DNA of 64,000 nucleotides from Trissonchulus latispiculum (taxonomy: Eukaryota; Nematoda; Enoplea; Enoplida; Ironidae). The stretch covers positions 1 through 64,000 of the forward strand of contig JASAND010030884.1 in assembly GCA_030248195.1 (NCBI GenBank), read 5' to 3'. Under the pieces are notes generated by a model. That model saw only the letters and a program-made list of their open reading frames with translations. It was not told where the DNA came from and did not search any database. Both the position numbers and the translations under genes were made by a program. This document shows positions 40,196 through 51,315 of this stretch, piece by piece. Position 1 is the stretch's first letter; every line of letters starts with the position of its first letter.

Positions 40196-41595
40196 GAGGC
40201 GGCGTGACGTCAGTCCTCTACAAATATTATGTAGGTGTGTTTGAACTTATTTTAGGTTGAAATTGTGTTAGGAAAGTTATTTTGAGAATAATTTGTAATG
40301 TTAGAAAGTTGTTTGAAATTTATATGTGAAATTCTTATGCTTGAGTTTTGTGCGCCTATGTAGAAAATATGCATATATGTGTCAGTCAGCCTAGCTACTA
40401 GCTGGCGCTGTGTGTATGCCTGTTCTCGCTAGAAATTTCCATCATTTTCGCTCTCAAAAAGTTGGTCCTAATTTTAACCAATCAAATTCTTCCACGCTGT
40501 CAAAAACTAGTTCTCTCTTATACTTTTAAAAGCCTATTCAGTCTGGGTCGTGACATTATCGTGAGTGGTCGGCTGTTTTAGAGTGCTCCTGTGTTTCTTT
40601 TCTATTTACGAAATACCCTGTTTTCTTTATCTGCTGTACTGTGTCCGACCCTTATTTGCTGTGCTTATTCTCCACTTACCATAAATGTCTAAAGGGTTTA
40701 CCCCTTTAGGCTTTTAGTCGCTCCAGGTTAACCCTGTTGAGCTGGACTCTTCATAATTTTATTGTCTGCATTTGTTTTTAAAATTACAGTCTTAGAATCT
40801 CGTTTTGAATTTTTGATATATTTAGGGTTCTTCTATTAGGGTAAATTTCTCTCTCTAGTTTATTTCTTGTAGTATTTTTTGTGTAGTAGAAATCTCTGTG
40901 TACTCCATACTTTATTCTCTTTTGTAGTACCTTGTTTAGTTAGGTTAGTTCGTGCACCGTGCTTCGTATTCAAAATTTTGTACGCATTCTCGGGGTTCGC
41001 CCCATTTGTCCAGCATAATTTTCTAGTAAATGTGGTCTCTTTTTGGACCATTTTAGGGCGTCTATTTTAGTTTAGGTTTTTGTATTAGAATTGTATATTC
41101 GGTAAGTAGGGTTTTTCTAAGAAATATTTGGGTAGGTAATTAGTTATTTTTAAGCATGTACATTTCAGCAAATTTGGGGTAGGTTTCTAATTGAGTCTTT
41201 GCTTTTCATCGGTGGTTAAACTCCATTCGGTAGGATTCACTTAGGTCTTGTTGGCGAGGTTAGTTAGGTCGACTGGAACTACATCTCCTCCAGGTTCGAC
41301 GTTCTCCTTGTGCACAGTTTCCCACTCGTAAAGTTTGGTCGGTACACTTCCAACTTTACATTAGGCTGCCAGTCCACGACCTTATTTTTATTTTTATTCA
41401 GTTTTTAGTAATTTTTTGTAGGTTCTCTTCTTTTTATAGGTCTTTGTTTTTAACAAATTTTTCTGATCTCATCCAATTTTTCTAAATTTTTCCTCGTGTT
41501 TTACTGCATTTTTACCGGTATCCTCGGAGCAGTGTAGACGGTACGTATACACTGAGACTTAGTTAGACCACGTTACGTGTGCCTAACTGTAAATT
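40196..41595 (+). other. Leader and probable 5' LTR region of the intact gypsy element
   Basis: About 1.4 kb upstream of gag. It contains a CRE-like TGACGTCA at 40205-40212, a TATA-like CTTTTAAAAGCC near 40524-40535, and a long T-rich leader. No matching copy of it is visible downstream of pol, so LTR borders, primer-binding site and TSD could not be assigned. Confidence 0.45.
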
Positions 41596-44157
41596 ATGTC
41601 GGTTTTGCGTTCGCCTGCGAAATCGTCTAAGGCCTCAGCTAAGCCGGGTGATCCGACTAGCTCGGGTGACTCGACGGATACAAGGCCTTTGAATCCGCAT
41701 GGTTTTGGGCGGCTTACATCAAGCCAGCCAGCATTGAGCAAGAGCTCTTCCACTCAATCAGCGTCTAGCCGGGCATCCTCAAGCCAAGAACTTGACGGTG
41801 CAGCATCTAGCAGACCTGTGCTTAGGTCTGATACGGCTAAGAATAAAGCCTCTTCTAAGCAAGAGGTTGATGAAGACGCTTTGGATCCGGGTGACCCGGA
41901 TGCCCAGCATGAGGACGGGACCTCTAATAACCCAGGCGAATTTCAGTCTCCAGTTTCGGAAGACCCCAGTGAAGAGGACTGGGATGAACAGGCGACTATT
42001 CATGACCAACTGGAATATGTCCGACGTAAGCTAGCCCGCATCGGAGCTGACCTCCGGCGGCAGGAGACGGCTGCAGATGTACCGGGACGGTCTCTGCCCG
42101 GCATGTCGGACATAAAGGATTTACGTGACTTTTTAACCCAACTGGAACTGGAATTATTCCAGCAGCGCCCACGATTGGGCTCGGACAGCACGGTTATGCG
42201 CCGCCAGCCCGGCATTATGCCATTCTTGCCATATACTCGCCCTAAATTCCAACAGAAGGATAATCCCAGAGCTGCGGGATCTAGTGAGCCGGCGGCACCG
42301 GTACAGCGGTTCCGGTCTACAGCCCATATAGACTTGACTAGGGCAAAGCATCCGAAACGAGCAATCAGTAGCCAACGGCCGGGCGGTAATGACCCCGACC
42401 CGGAGCCCGACCGGAAACCACGGGTACGTGGTCCGATGGATAATTGGGTGGTCCCGTTGCGGGATCCCACCCCAGTCCCAGCTCAGCCCCCGGTCCCGCG
42501 ACGGGATACGGAGGGAATGTTTCGGATACGTGATATGACCAATCACGAATACAGCGTGATTCGCGGGCTTATGACAGCATGGATAGCGGGAATTCCTATG
42601 GAAACCTGGGAAGCATTGGAGCATACATTCCCGCGAGTATGCATCGAGCTACTCCGACTGTGGCCTACCCCTAGAGAGGACCCCAATGCGGGCGCGCCTC
42701 CATATCAGATGGGACAGCCCCCGGCGAGGAGGCATCCGAGTCCGGAGCCCGTTTATCGTGGTCGAGGGAACGAACGGAGAGCTCCGCCCATAATCGACCT
42801 AGACTCATCTGATGACCAGATGCGAGAGCCAATTAGGGAATCACCCCGCCGTCGACGAGAATACTCTCATCAGTCTAGAACCTCGTCACGGGCCCACCAG
42901 TCTCCACCGCCGGTACGGCGGATGTCGAGTCCTCGCCGGTATTCTCGTGAACGGGAATACAGTGCGCCCCGTCGAGAACGGTCGGAACGACCGCAATCTC
43001 GCGAGATCCGGGAGCCGTCGTCATATGAGAGCTTCAAGCATCTAGGGGAGTACCTGAAAGGCTTCAAAGGGGTTAGGCCCTTTCAAGGATCGCAGAGCAA
43101 TATCAAGTTTACCAGCTGGCTCGCTAATTTTGAAACAACAGTTAAGGTACATGACGTACCCTCTAACATGAAGTATAGAATTTTGTGGACATTGCTAGAT
43201 GACAAGGTCAAAGAGTCCATGACCCCATGTCCACCTGATACTTTTGAGGATCTAGTGACTAGAATCCGACAATTGTATGAGCCATTGCCGGTAACAACGG
43301 AGCAATACGCGGAGCAATTTTACAGTCGAATGCAGGAACCGCAGGAAAAACCGCACGATTATATGGCAGCGTTACGCTTGCTAGCGGTTCAAGCATTTCC
43401 TTTCGAAGCTGGGTTCGACCGAGAAAAGAAGGTGGTCGCTCAGTTTAAAAGAGGTCTGAAGTCTGAGCTGCGCTCCAGAATGGCTGCTCCGCTGGCGGAC
43501 ATCCAATTTTGGCCTCATGTCCGGGAGAATGACCTAATTACTCGAGCTCTACATATCGTAGAGTCGGTACAGGTGGAGTTGGACCGGGAACAGGCCGTCA
43601 CGGTCTTTAGTGCCCAAAGCCAAGGTCCACAATGCAACAACGTTCAGCAGGGGAGACCCCAGCAGAACCAGCGGAGCCAGCAGAACCAGCAGCATCAATC
43701 ACAGCAGAACCAGAATCGCAATCAGGGTTATCAGAGCAATAACGAGCGACCGCCCCCACGTCAAGCACCGGGCAGGTGTTGGTATTGCGGTCTAGTGGGT
43801 CACCGACAGCAACAATGCCCAGACTACCTGCAGTATCTGAGCCAGAACGGCCAGAACCAGAACCAGGATCAGTACCAGGCACGGGGTAATGTCCACACAC
43901 GTTACGGCGTGCGCGATCAGGAGGGTAACCCCCCTGCCCGGAGTCGCTACGACCGGGACCAGCGCAATCAGGGCCAGCGGAATCAAGACTTCCGCAGCCA
44001 ACAGGACCCACAAAGGCAGCAAGGTCAACAGGCCCAGCAAGGCCAGCAGCAGAGGCAGCCGGTACGGCCGCGCTCTATAAGCAGAGGCTATGTGGGTCCT
44101 CGCCGGTACGAAGGTTTTCCAGAGCAGGGAAACGAGGAGGCGGGACGCGGGCAGTAG
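41596..44157 (+). CDS. gag: Ty3/gypsy Gag polyprotein (853 aa)
   Basis: Intact Gag of the 40-50 kb element. Residues ~1-130 are Ser/Ala-rich and acidic; ~200-470 are Pro/Arg-rich, with an RS-like stretch around 420-475. Residues ~480-690 hold the capsid-type retrotransposon Gag domain (FTSWLANFETTVKV, EQFYSRMQEPQEKPHDYMAAL, VVAQFKRGLKSELRSRM). A Gln/Asn-rich linker precedes one CCHC zinc knuckle at residues 728-741 (CWYCGLVGHRQQQC), which binds genomic RNA. The C-terminal ~110 residues are again Gln/Arg-rich. At 853 residues it is larger than most gypsy Gags (usually 300-500). The last ten codons overlap the pol frame at a -1 frameshift signal. The start is the first ATG after a T-rich leader. 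Confidence 0.93.
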   Translation: MSVLRSPAKSSKASAKPGDPTSSGDSTDTRPLNPHGFGRLTSSQPALSKSSSTQSASSRASSSQELDGAASSRPVLRSDTAKNKASSKQEVDEDALDPGDPDAQHEDGTSNNPGEFQSPVSEDPSEEDWDEQATIHDQLEYVRRKLARIGADLRRQETAADVPGRSLPGMSDIKDLRDFLTQLELELFQQRPRLGSDSTVMRRQPGIMPFLPYTRPKFQQKDNPRAAGSSEPAAPVQRFRSTAHIDLTRAKHPKRAISSQRPGGNDPDPEPDRKPRVRGPMDNWVVPLRDPTPVPAQPPVPRRDTEGMFRIRDMTNHEYSVIRGLMTAWIAGIPMETWEALEHTFPRVCIELLRLWPTPREDPNAGAPPYQMGQPPARRHPSPEPVYRGRGNERRAPPIIDLDSSDDQMREPIRESPRRRREYSHQSRTSSRAHQSPPPVRRMSSPRRYSREREYSAPRRERSERPQSREIREPSSYESFKHLGEYLKGFKGVRPFQGSQSNIKFTSWLANFETTVKVHDVPSNMKYRILWTLLDDKVKESMTPCPPDTFEDLVTRIRQLYEPLPVTTEQYAEQFYSRMQEPQEKPHDYMAALRLLAVQAFPFEAGFDREKKVVAQFKRGLKSELRSRMAAPLADIQFWPHVRENDLITRALHIVESVQVELDREQAVTVFSAQSQGPQCNNVQQGRPQQNQRSQQNQQHQSQQNQNRNQGYQSNNERPPPRQAPGRCWYCGLVGHRQQQCPDYLQYLSQNGQNQNQDQYQARGNVHTRYGVRDQEGNPPARSRYDRDQRNQGQRNQDFRSQQDPQRQQGQQAQQGQQQRQPVRPRSISRGYVGPRRYEGFPEQGNEEAGRGQ

Positions 44158-44175
44158 ACCTGGACCCGTGTCCCG
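44127..44175 (+). promoter_or_regulatory. -1 ribosomal frameshift signal joining Gag to Pol
   Basis: The heptamer G GGA AAC (44127-44133) is in the correct gag phase (codons 845-846 are GGA AAC) and fits X XXY YYZ. A 7-nt spacer (GAGGAGG) is followed by an 11-bp stem: CGGGACGCGGG (44141-44151) pairs with CCCGTGTCCCG (44165-44175) with one G-U pair, around a 13-nt loop that contains the gag stop. The -1 frame is open from the heptamer straight into pol, with no stop before the ATG at 44199. Confidence 0.85.
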
Positions 44176-47100
44176 CACCGGCAAACCCGTCTGGCGGAAT
44201 GGTCTGTGCGGTGCAAGCAACTAGTACTAACCTTGTTGACATGATTTACTCAATTAAGAATGACCCTTGCTGGAACCGTGGCGGCATCTGGAGTAGTGAC
44301 TCCGAGAGTGACAGTGATGCCGAACATCTGGAAGGGGCTGACCCCCTCCCAGACAAAGAATACCTTCACCCAATTCTTGAACTTAATGCTCGGGCGACCC
44401 AAGCAGTGAACCAATGGAAATGCAAATGTAAGGCCTGCAAAGCAAAGCGGGAACCTGTGTGCTTATATGTAAATAAGGATACGAATGAGGACGTGAACCC
44501 GTGGAAATGCCCGTGCAAATCCTGCAAGCAGGTGCGGCGACGGGCTGAATGGTTTCCAACTGAGGAAGTGGTCATGGCTAATGGTGGCTTCCCCGATGGG
44601 GGAGATGTCATCTATGATGGCGAAGGTAACCTTCGACCATACAAATATTGGAACAAATGGCGTAAGGAAGTGAAACCCTTCGGGGACGGAGGAGCCTCCG
44701 AGCGCAATTATAACGTGCCTGAACGGAAGAAATGGAAACGGGCACCGGGAACGGAATGGAACATGCTTAATAGCATCCGCAAAGCCATGAAGTGGCAGGA
44801 AAATAATGCTGCCATGGCAGCTCAAACCCGAGCCAGGCAACCCGGGACGGGTACGACTCGGAGGCAACGCAAGACCTCAACATCCAAGGAGGTGCAAACA
44901 GATCCGATTAGAGTTCTAGTACCGTTGCGGCGCTGGGCCCTATCGGAAACTGAGGACCAACCTGTGGTAGGGGCTAATCGCAAAAGCCCTGGGGAAGACC
45001 AGGCCCCTGTAAATGGGGAGCAAGCTAAAAGCCCTGGGGACAGCCGACCTACGGGTAATGGGCTTTCATCAGTAAGCACTGGGGATACCCCAGTAGCTGG
45101 CATTTCTACCTCTACCCAGGTGGTACCAGAGACACCAGCTAGTAAACGAACACCACCCAGAATAGTGGTCACGGATGCGTCTCCACCGCAACGGGGAGGC
45201 AACCTGCAGCCATGGGCCACGGCCAATAACCCAACAAGGAGAGAACTCACGGAAAGTGACGCCTCGGATGATGAACAAGAGGGTTCAGGATTAACTCTTG
45301 CCCCTGTCGAAGTTCACGGTACTGGAGGTACACCGGTAACACCGTTAAAACTTCGAAAGCACACGGACGGCGAATGGGAACAAGTAACCCGGAAGTCAAA
45401 AGCCTCCTCAGGTACTGAGCAGGCAGCGGTTCCCACTCAGAACAGATTCGCCCTGCTAGAAGTCCAGGACTATGCGCCTATTAGACATGGCTGGGCAGTC
45501 GTGACACAAGCTGCGGAGCAGGCCCAGATAGTAGCCCAGTCTATTGGGGAACAGATTCAACAACTGTCCGTGAACGTAACGTCCGTGACGGACCAGGTAC
45601 GCCACTCTATGCAAGAGTTTGAACAACTCTTAGCTGAATTTGCCCAAAAGGACTATGAACGTACACTGGAGCTCCAACAAAAGGGAGTACTCCGTGAACC
45701 GGACCAACCCCTTTGGTCCGAGGACCCCCCACAGCCTAGGAAAGGCAGACGTGGCGTACGACTCAATGACCCGAACGAGATTGTAGTACTGGACAGTACA
45801 CCGTTGGACGAGGATTCCGCGCCTATTCCGCAGGAAGCTACTCCCGCTGAGGGGGAGGGCGCTACAGTCCAGCAAACGGACCCTACAGTAACAACCCCAG
45901 AAGTGGCTGATACAACAGCGAACCCAACTGGGCAAGGTCCAGCCCCGGTAAATCAGCAAGAAGTGACCTCTACTGATCTTGGGGATAAGTATGGCATCTG
46001 GGACCTAGAAGAACAGCTGCGAGCTGCTCTTACCCCAGGCCAACGAACCGACTTTAACCTGGACGCGGAGGCAAGCGATAATGAGGAAGCTAGTGGGCAA
46101 CCCACAGCTCCAAATAAACACTTAAACAGAGCGGTACTCTCTGTTTTGAATGGGACGGTGCCGTTTTTCGTTTCGCAATGTACCCATATAGCCTTAAAGA
46201 AAAGCCCGTACGTTATAGTGGAGGTGAAGGGCATCAAGACTTTAGCCCTGTTGGACACAGGGGCTAATATTTGCCTGATGTCAAAGCAATTTTTCGATCA
46301 GCTTAATGCTAATGGGCGTTTACATCTGGATGAAACGAAGGCTACTGAAGTAGCCACGGCTGCCGATGACCGGAGCCTAGCTATATTGGGTACAACTAAG
46401 ATCTCGTTTAAACTATACGGCGTTTGGTACGAATACACCTTTAATGTCACGAATAGTCTACAACAAGACTTCATTATCGGTTATGACTTCCAGGCGGATC
46501 ACAATTGGGTGATTTTCCCCCATCAACATCTTCTGCTCTGTGACAAGAAGAAGGTGCCCCTGCTAACCCCAGGTGACCTGCAGGCGTTAGCTAACCGATT
46601 CAGTATAGCCGTTTCGTGTACAGTCTACTATTGCATGAGGGAGACTTGCAAGCTACCTCCACGATCCGAGGTTATGGTGCCGGTTCGTTGCTGGCTCGAC
46701 GGCGCAGCAAAACCTGCTACAAATCAGACAGTGGTATTTGAACCATCAGATGAGGTTCTAGTAGACTATGAGGTCTACCCTGTACCTGGAGTCCTGGAAG
46801 TGTCCTCGCAAGTAAACTATATCAAAGTTTACAACCCCCTGGACAGAACGGCGCAACTACCTAAGGGGTTACCCCTAGGACAGGCAGAACCAGTCGCTAC
46901 GGTGACCGAGCGACAAGGATTCCGTTATGCAGCCGAGTTGGGAGTGAACTTTGCACAGATTCACCCACACTTGGCTGGGTGGGCAACCCACCCAGCGACC
47001 CAGGTACAGGACAAAGAATTGCGTCATGCCCTTACAGAAGTTGAGAAACTAGAACCCTACCATCCAGGCGATACTGTTCCCATGGTTAATAGTGTCGGTA

Positions 47101-50100
47101 ATGCTATACCAGTCCCACGGTGGGTTGACCCTACTGTGTGCGTAGCTCAGGATGACCAGACATGGGGCTATGAGGAGCCACCGGCATTGACGGATAAAGG
47201 CTTGCAGGCCTTTAATGACCTACACTATTCGGCTGACGAAATGACTTCGCAGCCTATGCCCTCATTGGAAGAACGTCAACAATTTGTCGACGAGAACGTC
47301 GACTTTGACTCTATGATCCTAGACGAGGAAGGCAAAGCGAAATTGCGGGATATACTGGTCGAATTCTATGATGTGGTCGCCCGACCGGGTAACCCGGGTC
47401 GGACCAAGGTCGACCAGCATGTCATCGACACAGGCAAAGAGGGCCCTGTGAAAGGACGATCTTACCGGTATAATCCCAAGGACAAAGCCGAGATTGAAAA
47501 GCATATCCGTGCAATGCTAGACGAAGGGGTCTGTTCACCCTCTACCAGCCCTTGGTCCTCACCCTGTATTCTGGTTGGCAAGAAGGACGGCACTACACGT
47601 CTAGTAATCGACTACCGGCGATTGAATAAAATCACAAAGAAGGATAGCTATCCTTTGCCCAAGATTGACGAGATCCTGGATCAACTCCAGGGCGCCGTCA
47701 TATTTTCGACTATTGACTTAGCGGCAGGGTACTGGCAAGTCGAGGTCTATCCAGAACATCGTGAAAAGACAGCCTTTGTGTCACACATGGGCCTTTTTCA
47801 TATGAACGTCATGCCGTTCGGGTTGTGTAATGCACCCGCAACATTCCAACGGCTAATGGAAAAAGTCTTGACAGACTTACCAGTGTATATAGATGACGTT
47901 CTGATTCCATCTACGGACCAGGAATCACATTTGACAATGCTCAGGTCAACCCTGATGCGTTTACGAGAGAATGGGCTGCGTATCAAGCTTAAGAAGTGCT
48001 GCTTTGCACGGGAAGCGGTGCCTTTTCTGGGCCATTACGTGGGCCGTCATGGCATCAGCGTTGACCCAGACAAGGTGAAGGCAGTGTCCCAGCTTAGCCC
48101 ACCCAAAGACGTCAAAGGCATCCGGTCTTTCCTGGGAATGTGTGGCTATTATAGGCGGTTTGTCTCAAACTATGCTAAGGTAGCATCTCCACTGACAGAC
48201 CTACTAAAGAAAGGTGTACCCTTTGTATGGTCCGACGACTGCCAGCAAGCCTTTGAGGCACTCAAACGGCATTTGACACAGGCGCCAGTCCTAGCCTTTC
48301 CTGATTTTGACAAAACCTTCTACGTTTCGACCGACGCTAGTAAGCGGGGTTTTGGAGCCATTTTAGAGCAACAGTTCTCTGTTCCTCGGAGCCTGGACAA
48401 GCCTAACGGGCCGCGAGTGTTACGGGAGCGGCCGGTAGCGTATGCTAGCCGAACCTTAACCCAAGGCGAGAAAGGCTATTCCGCCACCGAAATGGAAGCC
48501 TTTGCTGCATTATGGGGGTGTCAGAAGTTTCGGCACTACTTGTCCGTTAAGCAGTTTGTCTTGCGCACGGACCATCAAGCAGTAAGGGACTTACTGAATA
48601 ATATAAAAGCCTTGGGACAAGGTAAATTGGCTCGGTTCGCTACGCGTATGCTCGAATTTGATTTTGTTGTGGAATATCGTCCAGGCAAAGAGAACGCTGG
48701 ACCTGATTGTCTATCTAGACTGGACCCGATTGACGAGCCCGAAGACAGTGAACAAGAGGCTACATCCGTTATGTACCCTCCAGAGGTGTACGCCTTGACG
48801 GCGGTCCCTCCGGCTCCACCGACTCTGCTTACCTGGAAACGTGAACTTCGAGACGAAGAGGAATTCGCGATTTTGTTGGATTTCCTCGAGCAAAAGCGGT
48901 CACCGGCTAACCGACAGGAGGCTCAAGAGGTTAGAAAGTTGCGTTCTACCTTTTTCATACGTGATGGGGTACTCTATCGTTGGCACTTGAATAAGCACGC
49001 AGAAAGGAGAGGGTTACCCTTTCCTACGGTAGTTGTCCCGAAAGTCCAACGAGAAAACTTGCTAAAGGAAGTGCATTCTGATTTCATGACAGGGGGGCAT
49101 CGTGCCCAACAGAATGCCATGGCCAGTTTAGAAACCAGGTACTGGTGGCCACGAATGTCGCAGGACCTCGAGGACTATATTGCGAATTGTAAATCATGCG
49201 CCAAGTTTAGTCAAGGTCCTCGTAGGCATCAAGCTACCATGCAAAATACGGTAGTGGTCCGGCGGCCATTGGACGTGGTCGCCATGGACGTTATGCACTT
49301 CACGCAGAAGGAGACAAATCGGGGCAATACCTGCGTTCTGTGCATAGTTGACTACCTCACGCGTTACGCGGAGGCGTTCGCTATGCCTAATGAGAGAGCT
49401 GAGACCACGGCATACTGGTACTTTAATGGCTTCGTAGCTCGGTGGGGTGTCCCCGCTCGAGTCCTAACAGATCAAGGGCCTAATTTTATGTCCGTTTTCA
49501 TGAAGGCGTTGGTGGACGCGAGTGGTTCAGAGCGACTCCGAACTACTGCATATCACCCGCAAACGAACGGCGTAGTGGAACGCTTTAATCGTACGCTTCG
49601 AAGCCTAGTAGCTCAGTATGTGAATTGCTTCCAGTCCGATTGGGACGACTACCTGCCATGGGGCCTATCCATTTATAGAGCGACAATTCATAGTGCCACA
49701 AAGGAAACGCCCTATTTCTTGATGACCGGTAGGGACTACCGATATCCGCTAGATAACTTCTTCCAGCTTCCTGGTGAAGAAGGTACCACACAAAATTATA
49801 GCGATGCACGAAGCCAGTTACTGGCTCGGCTTAATGAAGCCTGGCGGATTGCCCACGAGGCTTTACAGGAAGCAGCTTTGGTTAACAAGGAGCGGTACGA
49901 TACCAAGGCTACACCTGTTGAGTATAAGCCAGGTACCCTGGTTATGCTTAATATAGAGCAAAAGAATGTACCAGCGGGTTTGAGTAAGAAGTTACGGCCT
50001 AAATATGAAGGACCGTACCGAATCTTGGACAAGATTTCGGTAACGAATTATCGTATAGCTAGAACCAACGGACTGAGTGACCCAGTCGTTGTCAATATCA

Positions 50101-50156
50101 ATAGACTGAAACCGTTTATTGATGCTCCAGTGAAGTTACCTGTCGTGACATTGTAG
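44127..50156 (+). CDS. pol: Ty3/gypsy Pol polyprotein (protease-RT-RNase H-integrase), made as Gag-Pol
   Basis: Intact frame. The first ATG is at 44199 (1,985 residues from there), but expression is most likely by -1 frameshifting at 44127. Residues are numbered from the ATG. The first ~640 are an unusual extension with two WKCxCKxCK motifs (~70-110) and a long Pro/Thr-rich linker. Then come retropepsin (LLDTGAN, Asp686; IIGYDF); RT with VIDYRRLNK, FSTIDLAAGYWQV, MPFGLCNAPATFQ and YIDD (Asp1232, Asp1233); RNase H with STDASKRGFGAIL, SATEMEAFAA and RTDHQA; an integrase H2C2 finger (~1625-1665); and the core with D1697, D1758 and E1794, the last two spaced 35 apart. A KYEGPYRIL GPY/F-like module ends the integrase. 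No chromodomain or env follows. The lack of stops suggests recent activity. Confidence 0.95.
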   Translation, partial: GKRGGGTRAVDLDPCPAPANPSGGMVCAVQATSTNLVDMIYSIKNDPCWNRGGIWSSDSESDSDAEHLEGADPLPDKEYLHPILELNARATQAVNQWKCKCKACKAKREPVCLYVNKDTNEDVNPWKCPCKSCKQVRRRAEWFPTEEVVMANGGFPDGGDVIYDGEGNLRPYKYWNKWRKEVKPFGDGGASERNYNVPERKKWKRAPGTEWNMLNSIRKAMKWQENNAAMAAQTRARQPGTGTTRRQRKTSTSKEVQTDPIRVLVPLRRWALSETEDQPVVGANRKSPGEDQAPVNGEQAKSPGDSRPTGNGLSSVSTGDTPVAGISTSTQVVPETPASKRTPPRIVVTDASPPQRGGNLQPWATANNPTRRELTESDASDDEQEGSGLTLAPVEVHGTGGTPVTPLKLRKHTDGEWEQVTRKSKASSGTEQAAVPTQNRFALLEVQDYAPIRHGWAVVTQAAEQAQIVAQSIGEQIQQLSVNVTSVTDQVRHSMQEFEQLLAEFAQKDYERTLELQQKGVLREPDQPLWSEDPPQPRKGRRGVRLNDPNEIVVLDSTPLDEDSAPIPQEATPAEGEGATVQQTDPTVTTPEVADTTANPTGQGPAPVNQQEVTSTDLGDKYGIWDLEEQLRAALTPGQRTDFNLDAEASDNEEASGQPTAPNKHLNRAVLSVLNGTVPFFVSQCTHIALKKSPYVIVEVKGIKTLALLDTGANICLMSKQFFDQLNANGRLHLDETKATEVATAADDRSLAILGTTKISFKLYGVWYEYTFNVTNSLQQDFIIGYDFQADHNWVIFPHQHLLLCDKKKVPLLTPGDLQALANRFSIAVSCTVYYCMRETCKLPPRSEVMVPVRCWLDGAAKPATNQTVVFEPSDEVLVDYEVYPVPGVLEVSSQVNYIKVYNPLDRTAQLPKGLPLGQAEPVATVTERQGFRYAAELGVNFAQIHPHLAGWATHPATQVQDKELRHALTEVEKLEPYHPGDTVPMVNSVGNAIPVPRWVDPTVCVAQDDQTWGYEEPPALTDKGLQAFNDLHYSADEMTSQPMPSLEERQQFVDENVDFDSMILDEEGKAKLRDILVEFYDVVARPGNPGRTKVDQHVIDTGKEGPVKGRSYRYNPKDKAEIEKHIRAMLDEGVCSPSTSPWSSPCILVGKKDGTTRLVIDYRRLNKITKKDSYPLPKIDEILDQLQGAVIFSTIDLAAGYWQVEVYPEHREKTAFVSHMGLFHMNVMPFGLCNAPATFQRLMEKVLTDLPVYIDDVLIPSTDQESHLTMLRSTLMRLRENGLRIKLKKCCFAREAVPFLGHYVGRHGISVDPDKVKAVSQLSPPKDVKGIRSFLGMCGYYRRFVSNYAKVASPLTDLLKKGVPFVWSDDCQQAFEALKRHLTQAPVLAFPDFDKTFYVSTDASKRGFGAILEQQFSVPRSLDKPNGPRVLRERPVAYASRTLTQGEKGYSATEMEAFAALWGCQKFRHYLSVKQFVLRTDHQAVRDLLNNIKALGQGKLARFATRMLEFDFVVEYRPGKENAGPDCLSRLDPIDEPEDSEQEATSVMYPPEVYALTAVPPAPPTLLTWKRELRDEEEFAILLDFLEQKRSPANRQEAQEVRKLRSTFFIRDGVLYRWHLNKHAERRGLPFPTVVVPKVQRENLLKEVHSDFMTGGHRAQQNAMASLETRYWWPRMSQDLEDYIANCKSCAKFSQGPRRHQATMQNTVVVRRPLDVVAMDVMHFTQKETNRGNTCVLCIVDYLTRYAEAFAMPNERAETTAYWYFNGFVARWGVPARVLTDQGPNFMSVFMKALVDASGSERLRTTAYHPQTNGVVERFNRTLRSLVAQYVNCFQSDWDDYLPWGLSIYRATIHSATKETPYFLMTGRDYRYPLDNFFQLPGEEGTTQNYSDARSQLLARLNEAWRIAHEALQEAALVNKERYDTKATPVEYKPGTLVMLNIEQKNVPAGLSKKLRPKYEGPYRILDKISVTNYRIARTNGLSDPVVVNINRLKPFIDAPVKLPVVTL

Positions 50157-50754
50157 GTTACCTACAATGTTCGTATGGAGCGCAGAGTCTAGCTAAGCCT
50201 TGTATGACACAGGAGCTCCTGTTTTCTGTGGACTAATTCGGATTTTTAAATCGACGCGCGTCGCACTAGTAGCTAGGGTTTTAACCTAACACTTGGTGGT
50301 AGCATAGTTTGTGTTGCATACACCCTAAGAGGGTGGGGTAAAAGTCTTTCTCAGGACCTCCTTTAGATTCATGGTTCCGTCGTAAAGTGGGGTTTTTATT
50401 CATTTTTACAATTATTTTCCTTAACCTATGACTAACAAAATTTAGTCATGGGGTTAATTATTTCTTTTTCTTCTATTCTAATTTTCTTTAAACCCTAAAT
50501 TACAGGGTTTCCACAATTTATTAAATTTACCTAGGGGGGGTTTCTCTTAATTCCTACGATTCCTTAAGTTTCGCTGTAAATTTTTCGGGGAGGTTCTGCC
50601 TTGTTTTCATTTCCTTACTATGTACGATTATATGTACGCATATAACCGTATATACCGGTATGTGTGTTCCTAACCTTTATGTCTGTAGTGTATTTGCTTT
50701 TTCCCCTCTTACGTAGGCTAATCGTAGGTAGTTCACCTTCTCTGTTTGTGTGTT
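50157..50754 (+). other. 3' untranslated region of the gypsy element
   Basis: AT-rich sequence after pol. CCTAGGGGGGG (about 50530-50541) is a candidate polypurine tract, followed by TTTCTCTTAATTCC, but no LTR copy could be matched to the 5' side. No env-like frame is present. Confidence 0.45.
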
Positions 50755-50976
50755 GTTTCTTTCTCTTTCTTTTGGTTGTTTTATCTTTTTTTCGTTTTCT
50801 TTGGTTTGGTTTTTTTGTTTGTTTTTTGGGGGGTTGGTGGTGGTGGGGGGGGGTGGGGGGGGGGGGGTGGGGGTGGGGTGGGGGGGGGTGGGGGGGGGGG
50901 GGGGGGGGGGGGGGGTGGGGGTGTTGTGGTTTTGTGTTGTTGGTTTTTTGGTGGTTGGGGGGGGGGGTTGGTGGGA
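50755..50976 (+). repeat. G/T-only low-complexity tract, probable assembly noise
   Basis: About 220 bp that becomes almost purely G and T, with G runs exceeding 25 bases near 50888-50915. It ends directly at the start of the duplicated TG block. The apparent 100-190 residue open frames on both strands are artefacts of composition. Confidence 0.75.

Positions 50977-51315
<339 letters not shown>

Noticed and set aside
39867..40244. Cys-Val repeat protein from the (TG)n tract
   Set aside because: Simple translation of a microsatellite; the identical tract at 51128 gives the same frame.
40196..50754. Treating the two TG blocks as LTRs of the gypsy element
   Set aside because: They lack TG...CA boundaries, PBS and PPT neighbours and promoter features, and lie outside G/T-corrupted sequence; an assembly duplication fits better.
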